From Cinclus cinclus (taxonomy: Eukaryota; Chordata; Aves; Passeriformes; Cinclidae): a DNA stretch of 64,000 bases. Every line of letters begins with the position of its first letter. Position 1 is the first letter of the stretch. This document shows positions 50,426 to 63,073 of the stretch, piece by piece. The stretch lies in contig NC_085060.1 in the NCBI RefSeq assembly GCF_963662255.1, positions 5,829,630 through 5,893,629 on the forward strand, read 5' to 3'. The translations under genes were made by a program, and so were the position numbers. The notes under the pieces were generated by a model, which had not been told where the DNA came from, did no database searches, and worked only from the letters and a program-made list of their open reading frames with translations.

Positions 50426-50956
50426 GGCACAGGCTAGTATGAAGACAGTATGGATATAAAGCCAAAAATACCTCTGCTTAAAAGTGCAGAGCTCCCCAGA
50501 TGCTGGGGTACACTATAGAGACCTCCAACTAGCTCCAGAGCCAAAACCAGTCTAATTGCATTTTTCTCCCTTTGAGAGACAAGGTTTTTTTGAAACAAAG
50601 AATATTTCTACTTTGCTATTTAAATTGTTCTTACCAAAAAATTGTTCCAAGTAAAAGCTAAAATTTTGTGACAGTAGTTAAATAATCCAGGAAAAGAACC
50701 ATCAAGCTGTTGAAGCTTCCAAAATGTTCCTAAGGGAGAGAAAAAATAGTACTGGGTTAAGGGTAGAAGGCACATTTTTATAAAGTAATAGAAATATTAG
50801 CCTTAGAAACTACCAAGTCTGTGGGATAAAGAACTCATACGGGGAAATTTAGTCAGCAATATTTTTGTTCAATTGTTATAATCATTTTTGTAAGAAATAG
50901 CACCATGAACCTTGACTTAACTTTTACCAAAAATATAGGCACTTCTGGACTGCAAC

Positions 50957-50987
50957 TATTATTATTGTTTTTTAATCAATAATAATA
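50957..50987. repeat. 11-bp perfect stem with 9-base loop
   Basis: TATTATTATTG (50957-50967) is separated by a 9-base T-rich loop (50968-50976) from its exact reverse complement CAATAATAATA (50977-50987). It is built from ATT trinucleotide repeats of opposite orientation. Confidence 0.85.
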
Positions 50988-51912
50988 ATAATAACACATG
51001 TGATGATATTTAGAGCAAACTGGCAGTTTTTGAAGGACAGAAGTGTTAAATCTTGGGTAAAAAAATATTTAAAACAAGGATTTTACCCCTGGAAACAATG
51101 ATGTCAGGCATTTAGCTCAGTTTCAGTAATTCTATTTCTCCTAGTAACAGGAAATGCTTCAATGAATTTAACTTTGTTAAGTGGAGACAAGCCTTGTTTT
51201 GAAAGTTATTCAATGCATCTGGAAGATGACTAATAAAAAAAAAAAGAGGGCAAAGAGGCATTTACTAATGTCATAGAAATTGTTCATCCTCTTGAACTAA
51301 AAATACTGAGCATATTGAGACTGCTGAAGATTTAAAAGAAATTGCACACAGAACAGGAAGAAAACCATAACTACTAGATTATGTTAAAGAATATCCCCAA
51401 GGCAGGACAGCAGGAGTACAGCAGAAAGCAAAGAGACACCAGGCAGTAACAGAAGCAGGTATATAATGACTAATGCTCATCAAAAAACATTTCATTCTCA
51501 GTATATTACTGAACCAAAAGTGTCCTTTCCTGGAGCTCTCTGGAACTGGAATGACTCAGTCTCTGCTTGATGAATGAATTTAAATATTGGCATTTTCCTC
51601 TTAATTTATGTGCCTGGCAATGCATTGACATTCTGGATATGATTTTTTAAAATAGTTCTATAAAGCTCAGCAGCAGAATTACAAACCAAGATGTGGGGAG
51701 GGAAGGGTTAGTTGTGGCTGGTAATTTTGGTGCCTGGGAGTCAAAATTCCTAAATGGTCACTGGAAGAATGATCCAGAACATCTAGGCTGTGGACTTAGA
51801 GTTCCTGCCACTCATGATGCAAGGTGTGTGAGATAGAAGGCTGCTTTCACTGTGTGTCAATGCTCTGACATTGACTGGGCATTGACTCTGGCATTGGCTG
51901 GGGAGTGCACGA

Positions 51913-51940
<28 letters not shown>
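51913..51940. repeat. (GT)14 microsatellite
   Basis: Twenty-eight uninterrupted bases of GT. It accounts for the His-Thr repeat in the minus-strand frame that crosses it. Confidence 0.97.
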
Positions 51941-51945
<5 letters not shown>

Positions 51946-53206
51946 CACCACTGACCTCAGCACTTGGGACTGTACATCAAATAGTACCTCGCCAACTTTT
52001 GCAGTGAAGAAGCTGTTAAAGGTCGTAGCAAACAAAAATAAGCTGGGTTTTATTTATTTGGAGGGACTGAGATAGTGTAAATCTGTTTCTGTAAATATTT
52101 GAATAGCCTGAATTCAGTGGCTCTCCCAGGACTAACTCCAGTTCTGGCCTAACTGGGTAGAAGGCTGGTGTATGCCCAGGAAGAGCAGAGAGAAACATCA
52201 GGTCTGGCAGTACTGCGTGGTGCCCTTGTCACACACCAGAAACTGCAGCAAAGGCAGCTTAGGCAAAATGCCCCAGGTCAAGGACAGTGGGACATAAATA
52301 GGAACTGAACTGAGGATAAACACTCACTGTTAGATTGCTAAAAGATAACTTCATCATGACAGAGATGTCATTAGCTTTACTTGGTTAATGATATTGTTTT
52401 TCAACGCTAATAACTCGTACTCCTTTAGCCAAAAAAACAAGGCTTCATTGAAAATAAAAGATTCTGCTTTGCTCTGAGAGATACAGGTCCGCTGGTAGAG
52501 GCAAGAAAAGTAAAGGTCAGAGGAGACATAATAAGAAATCATGTGTCAGCTCTGTAGGGTAGTGCTGCTCTCCCAGTCTCACTAGGGAGGGAAGGAGGCA
52601 GTAGGAACAGCATTTAACACGTAAATTACAGTCCTCAGTATGGCTACAGTGAGAAAGAGTAGCGCTGTTACCATCAAGAGAAATGACTTGTAAATGAAGA
52701 TACACACTTCTCAACAAGCAAGCTTCGAACAAATTGCATTGTGGAAGGACATATCAAGGTGCTGACTTTGGCATTACAATTGAAAATGAAATGAGCAAAA
52801 TTTTACTTTTAGCCCTCAAAACCAAATTTATTAAGATAAGAGCTATCACAGCACATATCATGATTAATTCCTAAATGAGATCTACCATGACATAGAAATG
52901 TAGAAAAAACAACACTTAAAGAAATCTGCAAGAGTCATCTTCAAAAGGGAAGAAATAATAAAATAAAAAAGGAAAACAAAAAATACTCTCAGTGGCTAAG
53001 TTTTCCTGAGACCATACTACATATAGTACATTAATTCATCAACTTCCAGACTATGTAGAAAATTTAATGTTTCATCCTTGACAAGAGGAGATAAATTTCA
53101 GCAGCCTCAGGTAGCGCTGCATTTTACCAAGGCAACAGAGATGTCCTATAAGTGTTACTTCATTACACAGTCAAATATTTTAGATGTTTTTGAGGTAAAA
53201 ATAAAT

Positions 53207-53277
53207 CCATGAAAAGTCATGAAATGCTGTCATAAGAGTGGTGTCATAAGAATTTTTTTTTTCCCCCATGAAAAGTC
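53207..53277. repeat. Nested short direct repeats
   Basis: CCATGAAAAGTC occurs at 53207-53218 and 53266-53277. Between them, TGTCATAAG occurs at 53228-53236 and 53242-53250. It is local duplication with no known family. Confidence 0.8.
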
Positions 53278-55312
53278 TTCTCAGGATCACCTTGTGCCCT
53301 AATGCTGCACTGCCTCTACGGGTTTATTGCATTAACTCAAGTCATTGTTGCAATAAGCATTGAGTTTAGCCTCTATAAATTCTGACACTTACACTGTAAA
53401 GAATTTTCCCATATTAAAATAGAAAATCTACTATTAATCACCAGATTATGCAAAATCATATTAAAGGAAAGATTTCTAAGTTTAGAAAGTGAATCACCAA
53501 TGGAAATTGCATTAAACTGAGATGAATATAATTTCCAAACTGCTTCAGATTTGTTATTAAATTTAATATTTGCTTACTAAAATTACTGTTTTCAATGCTT
53601 ATAAATAGCAGATTATGCAGAAGTGTAAATTTGAGCAGCGTTATTCTTAAGACATCTTGTTTTCTGCATGTTATAAAAAAGCTTCCAGTAAAGGGTTTTG
53701 CACAGTGTTAATTAAAATACAAATCATAACTCTTTCCTCTTAACTGAGCTCCTGTAAAGAAGCTTCAAAGATATGAGGCATAACTTTCACCTATGAAAGA
53801 AAAATGATGCTCACAAATAAGTACCTACAAATCTCCACACAAACCAATTTCTGAGGTACGGAGGTGTGGGTTATACAGTGAACATAGAGTATCACAAAAA
53901 ATACAATTACTGTCAGCAGACTACACAGCAATTTATAATGAAAGGACATATTTACTAATGACATGGCAAAATGCATTAACTTCTATCAGAAAAAATGAAG
54001 AATGTAAGTCTTAAAGCTTGTTAAAAGCAGATGCTCTGATATTATATTTTTTAAACAGATCTATAATTTGATATTCTACTGTTAGAGAAAATAGAACAAG
54101 AAAGACTTTTTTTTTTCACTTTGATGATACCAAAAGATAACCCTGAAGTTCTAAAGTTCACTTAAAAATGCTCCTTTTTCATTCATAACAGCTTTATTTT
54201 TATATATTTTTCTTTTCTTGGAGGTAATATCAAGCTATAATTTGTTCTTGCACAGAGTTTGCAGGTATTTTGGTAAAAAGAGGGGGAAAAAAGCCCCAAA
54301 GCCAGAAGCAACTCCACTGGTGAGACCAGCTTTTTATCAGGGGAAAAGCAAAATTATCACATTTCTGTCTAGGATTTCAATGAGTGTATGTAAAGATGCT
54401 GAACAGTAGAAATCAGCAACCCCTCATTTCACACAGATGGATCAAAATACAACAGACTTCTATGGCATGAGTTATAAATTTTACCTAGACATGTTGATCC
54501 TACGTGTCCCTGGAATTTCTAGACATCTGTCTTTTCCTAAAATAATGCAGCCCCTCTATTGCACTTCAACCATCTCATGCAGAGCAGCTGAGCCCTCTAG
54601 AAGTTTTCTCTTTCAGTCTCCACCTCCCTACTTTTCTACTTCTTCTCTGGAACCATTCCAATACTAGTTCTTTTTCGAAGCTTGAATATTAAAACAATAA
54701 CAGGTTCTTTAACGTCTAAAATTGATACTTTCCATTTCACCTGGAAACACCTTCCCTAGCCTATGACAAAATTATGTGTAGTGTTCCAACAATTAAACCA
54801 TACTGACAACTGTGGCCGATCTGTCATCAAAATTAGCTCTTTGATCTTCTGAAGCATTGATAAGCTCTAGAAGAAATACCCATGACTTTTCCTTGTAATA
54901 TGATGCTGATACATTACTGAATTTTAATGTCATTCATCACTCCATCCTTCAAAGTTGTACAGGAGTTTACAACACAATAATTCTTCCTCTACACATGATT
55001 TCCAGCTTCGAGCTCACTGCACCTTTTATACCCCATACTTTGTGCTGCAGCTCTCCAAAGAAAATACTGGACAGTTTTCACCTCATGAAAAATCCATCAA
55101 AGTTTTCACTAATAATTCTGTTACCTATACACTTTCAAGTAAATGAGATTTAAATTCTCCCTCACACACTAATCCAGGTTAATAGGTTGAAATTATGTTT
55201 CATATTACTTGCAATTTTAATTATGTGATTCATCACTGGCATCAATACTTGTGGTCTGATCTACTGAATCCATTTTCTACTTTTGCAACAAAGATGTTGG
55301 ACTCACATTCAG

Positions 55313-55397
55313 AAATAAAAATAAAATAAATAAAATAAAATAAAATAAAATAAACAGTAATTAAAGAGCTAACATATCTGAAGGGGGGGGTGGGGGG
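55313..55397. repeat. (AAAAT)n followed by G8-T-G6
   Basis: AAAAT-type pentamers run from about 55313 to 55354. After 28 bases of unique sequence there is a G-run of eight, one T and six more G's at 55383-55397. Both are simple repeats read directly. Confidence 0.9.
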
Positions 55398-56860
55398 AAC
55401 AAAAAAAAGGAGAACAGTTAAATGGGACTTGAACATAAACACTCAGAAGAACAATATTATCATCACATATCCTTTCAAAGAAGATAACACCTAGCAGAAA
55501 ACCAAATAAGTTCCATATTCTTCTTCATGACTTCAGGCTACAGTCTCAACAATAATATACCTAAGATTTATTCCTCTTGCAGTTTTTATCTTAATTGTCA
55601 CCCTCTAAAATATTTCAGGTGTGAATTTATTTCATCGTGTCAATGTGCTGTGTCCCCACAGTTTCTTGCAGGCTAAATACAGGACTTTATTGCAGTGCCT
55701 GGGATAGGCCTGTGACAGGCAGCACTTCCAGAATTACAGATGGGCAGCTCTGCCACTGCAGGGCCCCATGCCTGACTTGCAGCAACACCTGAATTCTGAA
55801 CTTTTGTCTCCAATGAATTATAATCCGGTTTGAGGATAAGACGTTGAATTTCTACAGCAGTTTCTATGCCACCAAATGGCTTCCAGGTTATAACAGCATC
55901 TACATAACTAAAATTGGGATTTCTGTTTTCCCATTAAATCCCTGCCCCATTTCTAGCACATATGTACATCAAGTAGTTCTAACAGCACAAGCTATGATTT
56001 TTCATTTAAAAAAAGGTCAAAGCAGGTCAGTGTAAAAGATTTTAGTTCCATAAAACAGCTTTATTTTTTTTTTCTAAAAACCAGATAATTGTTCACGATT
56101 TAAATCACTGATAAAAGCAATGTCAGTTTCCCACAGTCCTTGCAAACAAGGACACTCAGATACAACTAGATTATCTAAATGTCCATGTTTCTTTCTAACC
56201 ACTGAGGAAATGAAGTTACAGACAAGTTATTGACTCTTGAGACAATAATTGAGACTGTAATTTCTTCTTTTTAGTCACTCTTGGAGTAGAATTCTGTGGT
56301 TTCAACCTGGCACCCAAAGTCAGAAGTAAGACTTATTTACAGAGCATAAGCATACTGTTTTCTGGGCTAAACACTAAGAAATAATTTAGCAACTCTGTTT
56401 CTGAGAGATGAAATAAGTGAGATCAGACCTACAAATATATAATTTAGACACCAATCTTCAAATCTGATGGAAACAGGAAACCTAACATTATCTGCATCTG
56501 TCCTTAATATTCAAAGACAAGGTGTACAGCAAATGAAAACCAAACACAGCTAATGAAGTTCCACATATGTCGTGCCAGCAGTTTAAAAGGATGAAGCAGG
56601 AAATCATTTATGCAGAACAGTTTGACTTTAGACATGCCTGAAAATACTGAAAACACAAGAGCAAAGAAAATCAGAGGATCTTCCTACACTGCATGAGTTA
56701 TAGGGTCAATATTGGAACTGCCAGGGGAAATCTGGCCTGTGTTATGCAGAGGGTCAGACTATGAGATTATAAGGGACTCTTCTGACTTTCAGATCTATCA
56801 AGATGTGGGTCATTTAAAGAGCTTTCCAGGACAAACAGAGGAACTAAACAGCTGAGTTGG

Positions 56861-56921
56861 CAAAAAAAAAAACAACAAAAAAACAAACAAAAAAAAAAAA
56901 AAAAAACCACAAAAAAAACCC
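56861..56921. repeat. A-rich tract with single C's
   Basis: About 60 bases of A-runs, including one of about 18, broken by C and CC. It explains the Phe/Cys-rich minus-strand frame here. Confidence 0.92.
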
Positions 56922-59900
56922 TATCCTCTTGCCCACCAGCTGAATTTAAGTAATATTGGCATATACCTGAGAAAAAAAAAATGTTCAAACAGTAAATAGC
57001 AGTTTTCACAGCTTTACCACGGTCACCATAGCTGGTTTTGGTGTTTCAATCTACTTACTACAGGGATTCATTCAAGAGCTGCATGGAAACCTGACTAAAA
57101 CTGGAAATTCCCCTTGGCTGAAGATTTTTCCTCTGTTTGCAAACGAATACAGTAAAATTAACTGTGAAATGGCTTATTTGGTAATTGACTTACAGATTCT
57201 TGGCCCTAAGAACATGAAGCCATGGTTACATATCCACTTTAATCTGGCATTAGCCCAGGATGCTGCTGGAGAGGAGCATCCATCCAGACTTCCAGAGCAG
57301 CCTCCCATTCCAGTTCCAGGAGAGGACTGGTGCAGCTCACCAAGCGACTGCACAAGCACTGCTGGGAGCACAACAGAGCCAGGGAGATCCTGTAGCCATG
57401 GCAATTGGAAGACAGGACTGAATTCAGGTCAGATTTAGGTAATGCTACGCTCATGGTCTGGGTCTCTTCTACCAGCTCAGTTGGCTGAGGGGCCCAAGGT
57501 GATGGCTCAAAAACAGGAATATTGGCTTTCCCACTCGTATTAACTCTCATGTCCCAACTCAAGTAGTGGATATAGTGACCTCAAAAGGTCCTTACTTTTG
57601 TACTTGTGACCCAAAGATTAATTCAGTTTAGCAATTCCTTCATTACAATTCACACTGCATCATTGCAGAGACCTAGAAAGCAAGCTGCTGAATACAAACA
57701 TTTGAATTGAAGAAAAAAATTCCAACTCTGTCAATAAAGCCTTTATATGAAACATAAAGAGAAACCAACATTCCCATCTTTATTCTTCAAAGGAACTCTG
57801 ACTTGTGTGTTGTATGTTAGGAATTCTATCAAATGACATGTTTTTAAACTATACTCATATCATAATAAAAAGAATAATGTCCTCTTTGGGAGAACAAACA
57901 CTTGAAAAGCAGTGTATTTCAACAATGAAACACTGAAAGATACTGCAAAAAACAGTAAATATTAAAATTACTTTCTCTTCTCAGCCTTTAAAGGACATAA
58001 AAGAAGCGAAATATCTTTCTCAGGATCCAATTTGGATCTAAGTTACTGATTATTACTATACAAAAGAATGCAATGAAAGGCTTTCAGGATCTTCATAAAT
58101 CATTTAAAGTCTCTTAAACTACAAAACTGAGAAGCATCTGGCAAAACAGGAGAACTGCACTACTATGTTCACCAGATACTTAGGCATTTTCTAACTATTC
58201 TTTTGTCACATCTCACTAAGAAACTGTGAAACTCAACAGCTGCTGTCCCTTCTTTCAGAACATTTCTGGGAAAGCAGAGAGGAGGCATCATCTCTGATCT
58301 GAAAAAGTTTTTAGTTTACTATCACTATTTGCATGACCAAAATACATATGAGGCCTTGACCACTGTACCAGTTGTTTTATAGATGGCAGATAACGTGGTC
58401 CTGATATTACACCAAATCTTCAGAATTTCTTATTTTCACAGCATTTTAATGTCCCCCATAACCTCCTCTAGACCCCTTTATTCCATGTTTGCCAGGTCAT
58501 TTATCATTCAGTGATGAAATAAAACTGGGTACTGATTCCCATGGCCTCAATTTCTCACAAAAGTTATTTTGACACACATTATCTCAGAGACTAAATAGAA
58601 ATAGAAGTCCCCTTTTGGTCCACAAATATAACTTAAAGAACTTTATGTCTAAAGGGAATCAACACTGTTTCTTCAGCTTCTGAGAAATAAAAATGTGCCC
58701 ATGGATCTGCCAGTTTAAAACCAGAATACTGCTTGCTGCAGTCTTTCATCTGTTTATAGTTGTTAATTTTTAAAGAGACCAAAACAGCAAGAGGACAGAA
58801 CAGTCAATCCTGTCACATTCAAAGGAAAAACACATTAGTCACCTCCTGATGTGTGGCTCCTTATTCCAGCCCTCCTATGGCTTATTTAGCAAAGTCAGGG
58901 CTCTGACTTTTCTCTCTGGCCCAGATGCTCCTCCATCTCAGCTCACCATGCTCGTGCTTCAGCTTGCCAGGGAGAAGCAGAACAGGAGCACTATCCCCAG
59001 GGCTCCCCCCACCACAGAAACTCAGCCTCTGAGCCACAGAATGATTTCCTGCTTCTTACAGTTCTTACGGATTCATTACCTCTGTGAACATGAACACACG
59101 TAGGAATCATAGCCGTAGACTTTCTATCCCAGAAATGTGGAAAACACTGCATAAAAATGCCACAATAAAACCACAATCTCTCCCATCCTGCAAAGTGGTG
59201 ATTGGTGGGATAGGGATGGTTTTGGACCTGTCTCAGCAATGGCAGACATAGCAGAACCCTTTTTGTTTTGTTTTCCAAACCCTCCTTAGCTGTCATGGCA
59301 GAACATACTTCATTTAAAAATCTGTTGTAAGGATTTTATATGGCAAGGACTGAGGACATTCCTCCAGACCTGGCAGTATGTAAAGCCTGATGGAATTCCT
59401 TCACAGAAGTAGTTGTACTTTCACGAGTAAAGTTTTAGAAACAGATTTTCCTGAGCTTGACTTTCATCTTTCAAATTCAAGACTTGCACATGAACACATT
59501 AATGCTTTTAGCTAATTATTCAGATTCTTATAATTCAGGAAATATTATGTTCAATAAAGGCACTAAAAAGACTGCAATGCTCCGACAACATTTTCTAATA
59601 AGCTGTAATGGATCTTTCTTTTTCTCAGCACCTTCCCCTTTGATATTTTCTGTAGTTATAAGCCTTGTTTTGATAATAAAGGATCTTTACTAAAGGTTTG
59701 ATCTCCTAGATAAGTTATCTTTGTAATGAAACTGTATCTCTTCCTCCCTTCCCCTCCAATGAGTCTTCCAGGTATTATCAGGTCTGGCCACCTGTCTTTC
59801 CCCGCTTTCTTCCCAATTCTTCCCCTGGCAGTGGTCTCCCTGAGCTGTTGCAAGGTCTTTCTCCACTGAGGGTTTACCAGTTCTTGAATTATTACTGTGA

Positions 59901-60033
59901 TAAAGAAAAATATCCCTGCAGAAATTTTGCATTGGAAGAGTAGCTGCCTCATAATACCTGATAAAAGAGAATGCATCAAAAAACATTGTTCCATAAAGGA
60001 CAAAACATTAGTATTTGGAAATTAATGTGTTTT

Positions 60034-60561
60034 TGTGGTGGCTTAACCCCAGCTAGCAGCTCAGCCCCACACTTGCTAACTCACCTGCACTGAGGGAAAA
60101 GTGAGAAAACTCGTGGGTTGAGATAAAGCAGTTTAACAGGTAAAGCAAACCAAGGAATTAATTTCCCACTTCCCGTGGCAGGCAGGTGCTCAGCCGTCCC
60201 CAGGACAGCAGGGCTCCATCCCTGTAACAGTGACTTGGCAAGATAAACACCATCACCCAAACCTGTCCCCCTTCCTCCTTCTCCCCAGATTTCTGTGCTG
60301 ACCATGGTGCCATCTGGTCTGGGATGTCCCCTGGCTCAGTTGGGGTCAGCTGTCCTGGCTGTGTCCCCTCCCAGCTCCTGGTGGAGCCTCTTGCTGGTGG
60401 GGTGGGTGAGGAGCAGGAAAAGCCTCGGCTCTGGGTACCTGCTGCTCAGTGATAACAAAAACTGCTCTGAATTATCAACACGGTCCTCAGCACAAATCCA
60501 AAACACAGCCCCGCACCAGTTACTATAGAAATAATTAACTTTACCCCAGCCAAAGCCTGCA
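60034..60561 (-). mobile_element. Solo LTR of an avian ERVL-like retrovirus
   Basis: The block runs from TGTGGTGGCTTAACCCCAGC to CCCAGCCAAAGCCTGCA, giving TG...CA termini. Internal landmarks of a very common avian LTR, recalled from memory, are all present: AAACTCGTGGGTTGAGATAA, a CAGGACAGCAGGGCTCCATC-like block, a CAGCTGTCCTGGCTGTGTCC block, and GCACAAATCCAAAACA. Orientation is minus, because in that direction the poly-A signal region (GTTAAACTG near 60133, diverged from ATTAAA) lies just before the 3' end and the promoter region lies upstream. The TATA box expected near 60290 appears lost. About 528 bases, with no internal viral genes beside it. No clean flanking duplication seen. Confidence 0.85.
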
Positions 60562-61287
60562 AAGGGGTTTTACCAGGGAAGGGGAAAAAAAAAATAAAAA
60601 AAAGAGAAAGAAAGAGAGATAAAGAAAAATGTATTTATGCTTAGAAATTATAATGTAGTATGTAAATAGTGTAAGAGAAAATTTTAAAATTAAAATAATA
60701 TCTTTGATACACTTAAAGTACAGTCCAATAAACTTCCTGATGTGGATTGCTATCTTACTAACTGACTCTGCAGAATTATGCATGGAGTAGAAGATTACTT
60801 TGTGAATATACATAACAGAGTGAAATATAAACTGAATCTTTGCATTTGCAATCTGCTTAATTCAATTCAAGCAGAAATTATTTGTATACTTTCAAAATAA
60901 TCAAAGTGGCATAACAGTTGCTATAGAATAGAAGTATTCTAGAGAATGATCAACAGGGGAGAAGCCAAATAAGAAATTTCTTTTCTGACTATCAGTTTCA
61001 AGATGAGAAACAGTTTAAGTACTCTCTTACTAAATTAGTTGTTATGTGAGATCACATGAGAGAATGGAAACTAGGCTGAAAGAGAACAACAATTTATTAC
61101 TTGAAATATTACCTGTCAAAACAAACAACAATACAGCATTCCAGTTTCAGAAAAATACCACAGAAAGGAACTGTGGTTTGAAAATCATTGTATTCTAGGT
61201 AAAAAAAAATAAAGCTATAAATGAAAAAAAGAGAAAGTTTTTTTAATCTCGTAGACAATAAAGTTGAAAGCTCTCCTTTTTTCTCCT

Positions 61288-61345
61288 GTTTTTTGGGTTT
61301 TTTTTTTGTTTTTTTTTGTTTTGTTTTGTTTTTTGGGTTTTTTTG
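61288..61345. repeat. T-rich tract with G and GGG interruptions
   Basis: T-runs of 4 to 10 are separated by single G's and two GGG blocks. It is the opposite-strand equivalent of the tract at 46.9 kb. Confidence 0.92.
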
Positions 61346-63012
61346 CACCAATCACTTGATTACAGGATTATTATGCAGATAAATCCTACATCATAAATTA
61401 TCTTTACATCTGACATGATCTTCTGTCCTTCTTTTGCTAAATCCCAAATAAACCATTTTATGTATCTTCCAGAAATTGCAAGGTGGTGGTATCTTATAGA
61501 ATGTCCAATTATATTTAATTTGTTTGGCCCACAGAAATAGCAAACACCTAATGCAGAATCTGCCATGAGATAATGAGTCTTATGACAATCACAATCTCAT
61601 TTTTTAGCACTACCACAGTCTTGGGTCTACAGTGCAGATGAAAAATATTGAGACTAAATAATAAATATTTGCTTCTTTTCCCAGAGATTTAAATAATCAG
61701 CATTAAGGGATGGATTTATGGAAGGCAGACAAGGAGATACAGATGCTGAGCTCTCTTTCTCTCCCTACCCAGACTGCAGAGGTGGGAACTCCCTGTTTAT
61801 CATCCCCTGTCCTCTGCTGTTTCCAGACCTTATGAAAAGAGAGTAACAGAGTGGATGCTTGTCTCTATCCAATCACATAGCTTAGCATGGCTGCCAAATC
61901 ATGGTGCTATCACTCACAGCCAGGCTGCAGCTACTTAATCTTTATTAAAATTATAGCTAAATTTTTATTTCAATTGGTACAACATCCTCTGATAAGCACT
62001 GAGGCTCCGAGGTACAAAAGCACCCCCTAAATCAGCACCAGAAAGACATCACACAAAGCTTCCTTAAGAACATAATATTTCTCATTTCATCGTATTTCTC
62101 TTTGTAATTAGGCATAAATTAGCTGTAAAGTTTTACCTAAAAGAAGGAACACTACAAATGTTCTAGTACAAACAATTAGAGGGGGAGTCTTCAATTCCTT
62201 TGTATGGCTGCTTCCATATTTGGCCTCTGCTCTTTTATTCTAAGTGACAATTATAACAAAAATAATTTTTCCATTTGTTTGAGATAGTTGATGAGGATTT
62301 CTGTTTCTGGAGAACAGTCATTACAATGGCATAAGCAGATCTGACTAAAAATCTCTCCCAGCTCGCTGCGTCCTGCTACCTAAAATTCAACCCTTAGGGG
62401 GAAAAAAAAAAAAGAGTGAAGTTTTTCAGCTAAAAAGGCAATGTAGACATATGTTTTCCAAACTGCATCTTCTGCAAAGATCATATATCTGTTGCTCACA
62501 CAGTCCTCTTCCATTTTTTCTTCCTGGGTGTATTATCATACAGCCTTCCAATTTGGCTACTTGCTGGCTAAGTAAACATCTTGTTCCATATAGTCTTTTT
62601 TTTTTTTTTCTTTCTGTTGAGATAATCTGAACACTCTTGCTAATTTTCCTCAAATTTGTGTAGAAATGTCAATATTAGAAACTCATTTTTTATCTACAAT
62701 TAATTAGACATAAGGCAGCTTCATCAGAGACGTTCTTGGCTTTCTGAGCACTGAGACATGGATAAGCCAAAACACTAATGTGATTGGAGAAGGGTTTCTT
62801 TGCATGGAATCCTGTAATATTACAGATGGTGGCAAAGCATGAAATAACATAATAAATAGCCTTTTTTTTTTATAGAATGTTTTCCCAACTGCATTCTCTT
62901 TGGTAATTGGATACACTGAATCTAAAAGCCTCTACTGTATAAACACAATGAATTCACTGGATTTACTGTTTACCAGAACTCATAAATGAAGCAAACACTG
63001 AAAGATATTTTG

Positions 63013-63073
63013 GGATTAGCATCTGTATGCTAGATGGTCCAAATGCTAATGAGGACATTATGCTCATGCAAAA
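63013..63073. promoter_or_regulatory. POU/OTX-like motif cluster, candidate enhancer
   Basis: Within 61 bases there are GGATTA (63013-63018, OTX/PITX-type core), ATTAGCAT (63016-63023), its exact reverse complement ATGCTAAT (63043-63050), another ATGCTA in between, and ATGCAAAA (about 63066-63073), close to the POU octamer ATGCAAAT. Motif presence is read directly; enhancer function is inference. Confidence 0.3.

Larger units (their letters stand above)
50426..60033. other. Gene-free DNA, 50.4-60.0 kb
   Basis: No supportable gene. It contains an 11-bp stem hairpin (50957-50987), a (GT)14 tract, an AT-rich segment at 53.3-53.66 kb, an (AAAAT)n run followed by a G-run (55313-55397) and an A-rich tract at 56.86 kb. 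Two overlapping minus-strand frames at 59656-60003 and 59690-59986 have no recognisable domain. Confidence 0.6.

Noticed and set aside
57470..57520. AGCTCAGTTGGC, like a tRNA A box
   Set aside because: No B box at the right distance and no cloverleaf-forming flanks. It is not a tRNA or an evident tRNA-derived SINE.
59656..60003. 115-codon minus-strand frame overlapped by a 98-codon frame
   Set aside because: Two overlapping frames on the same strand, neither resembling a known family. Chance is the simpler explanation.
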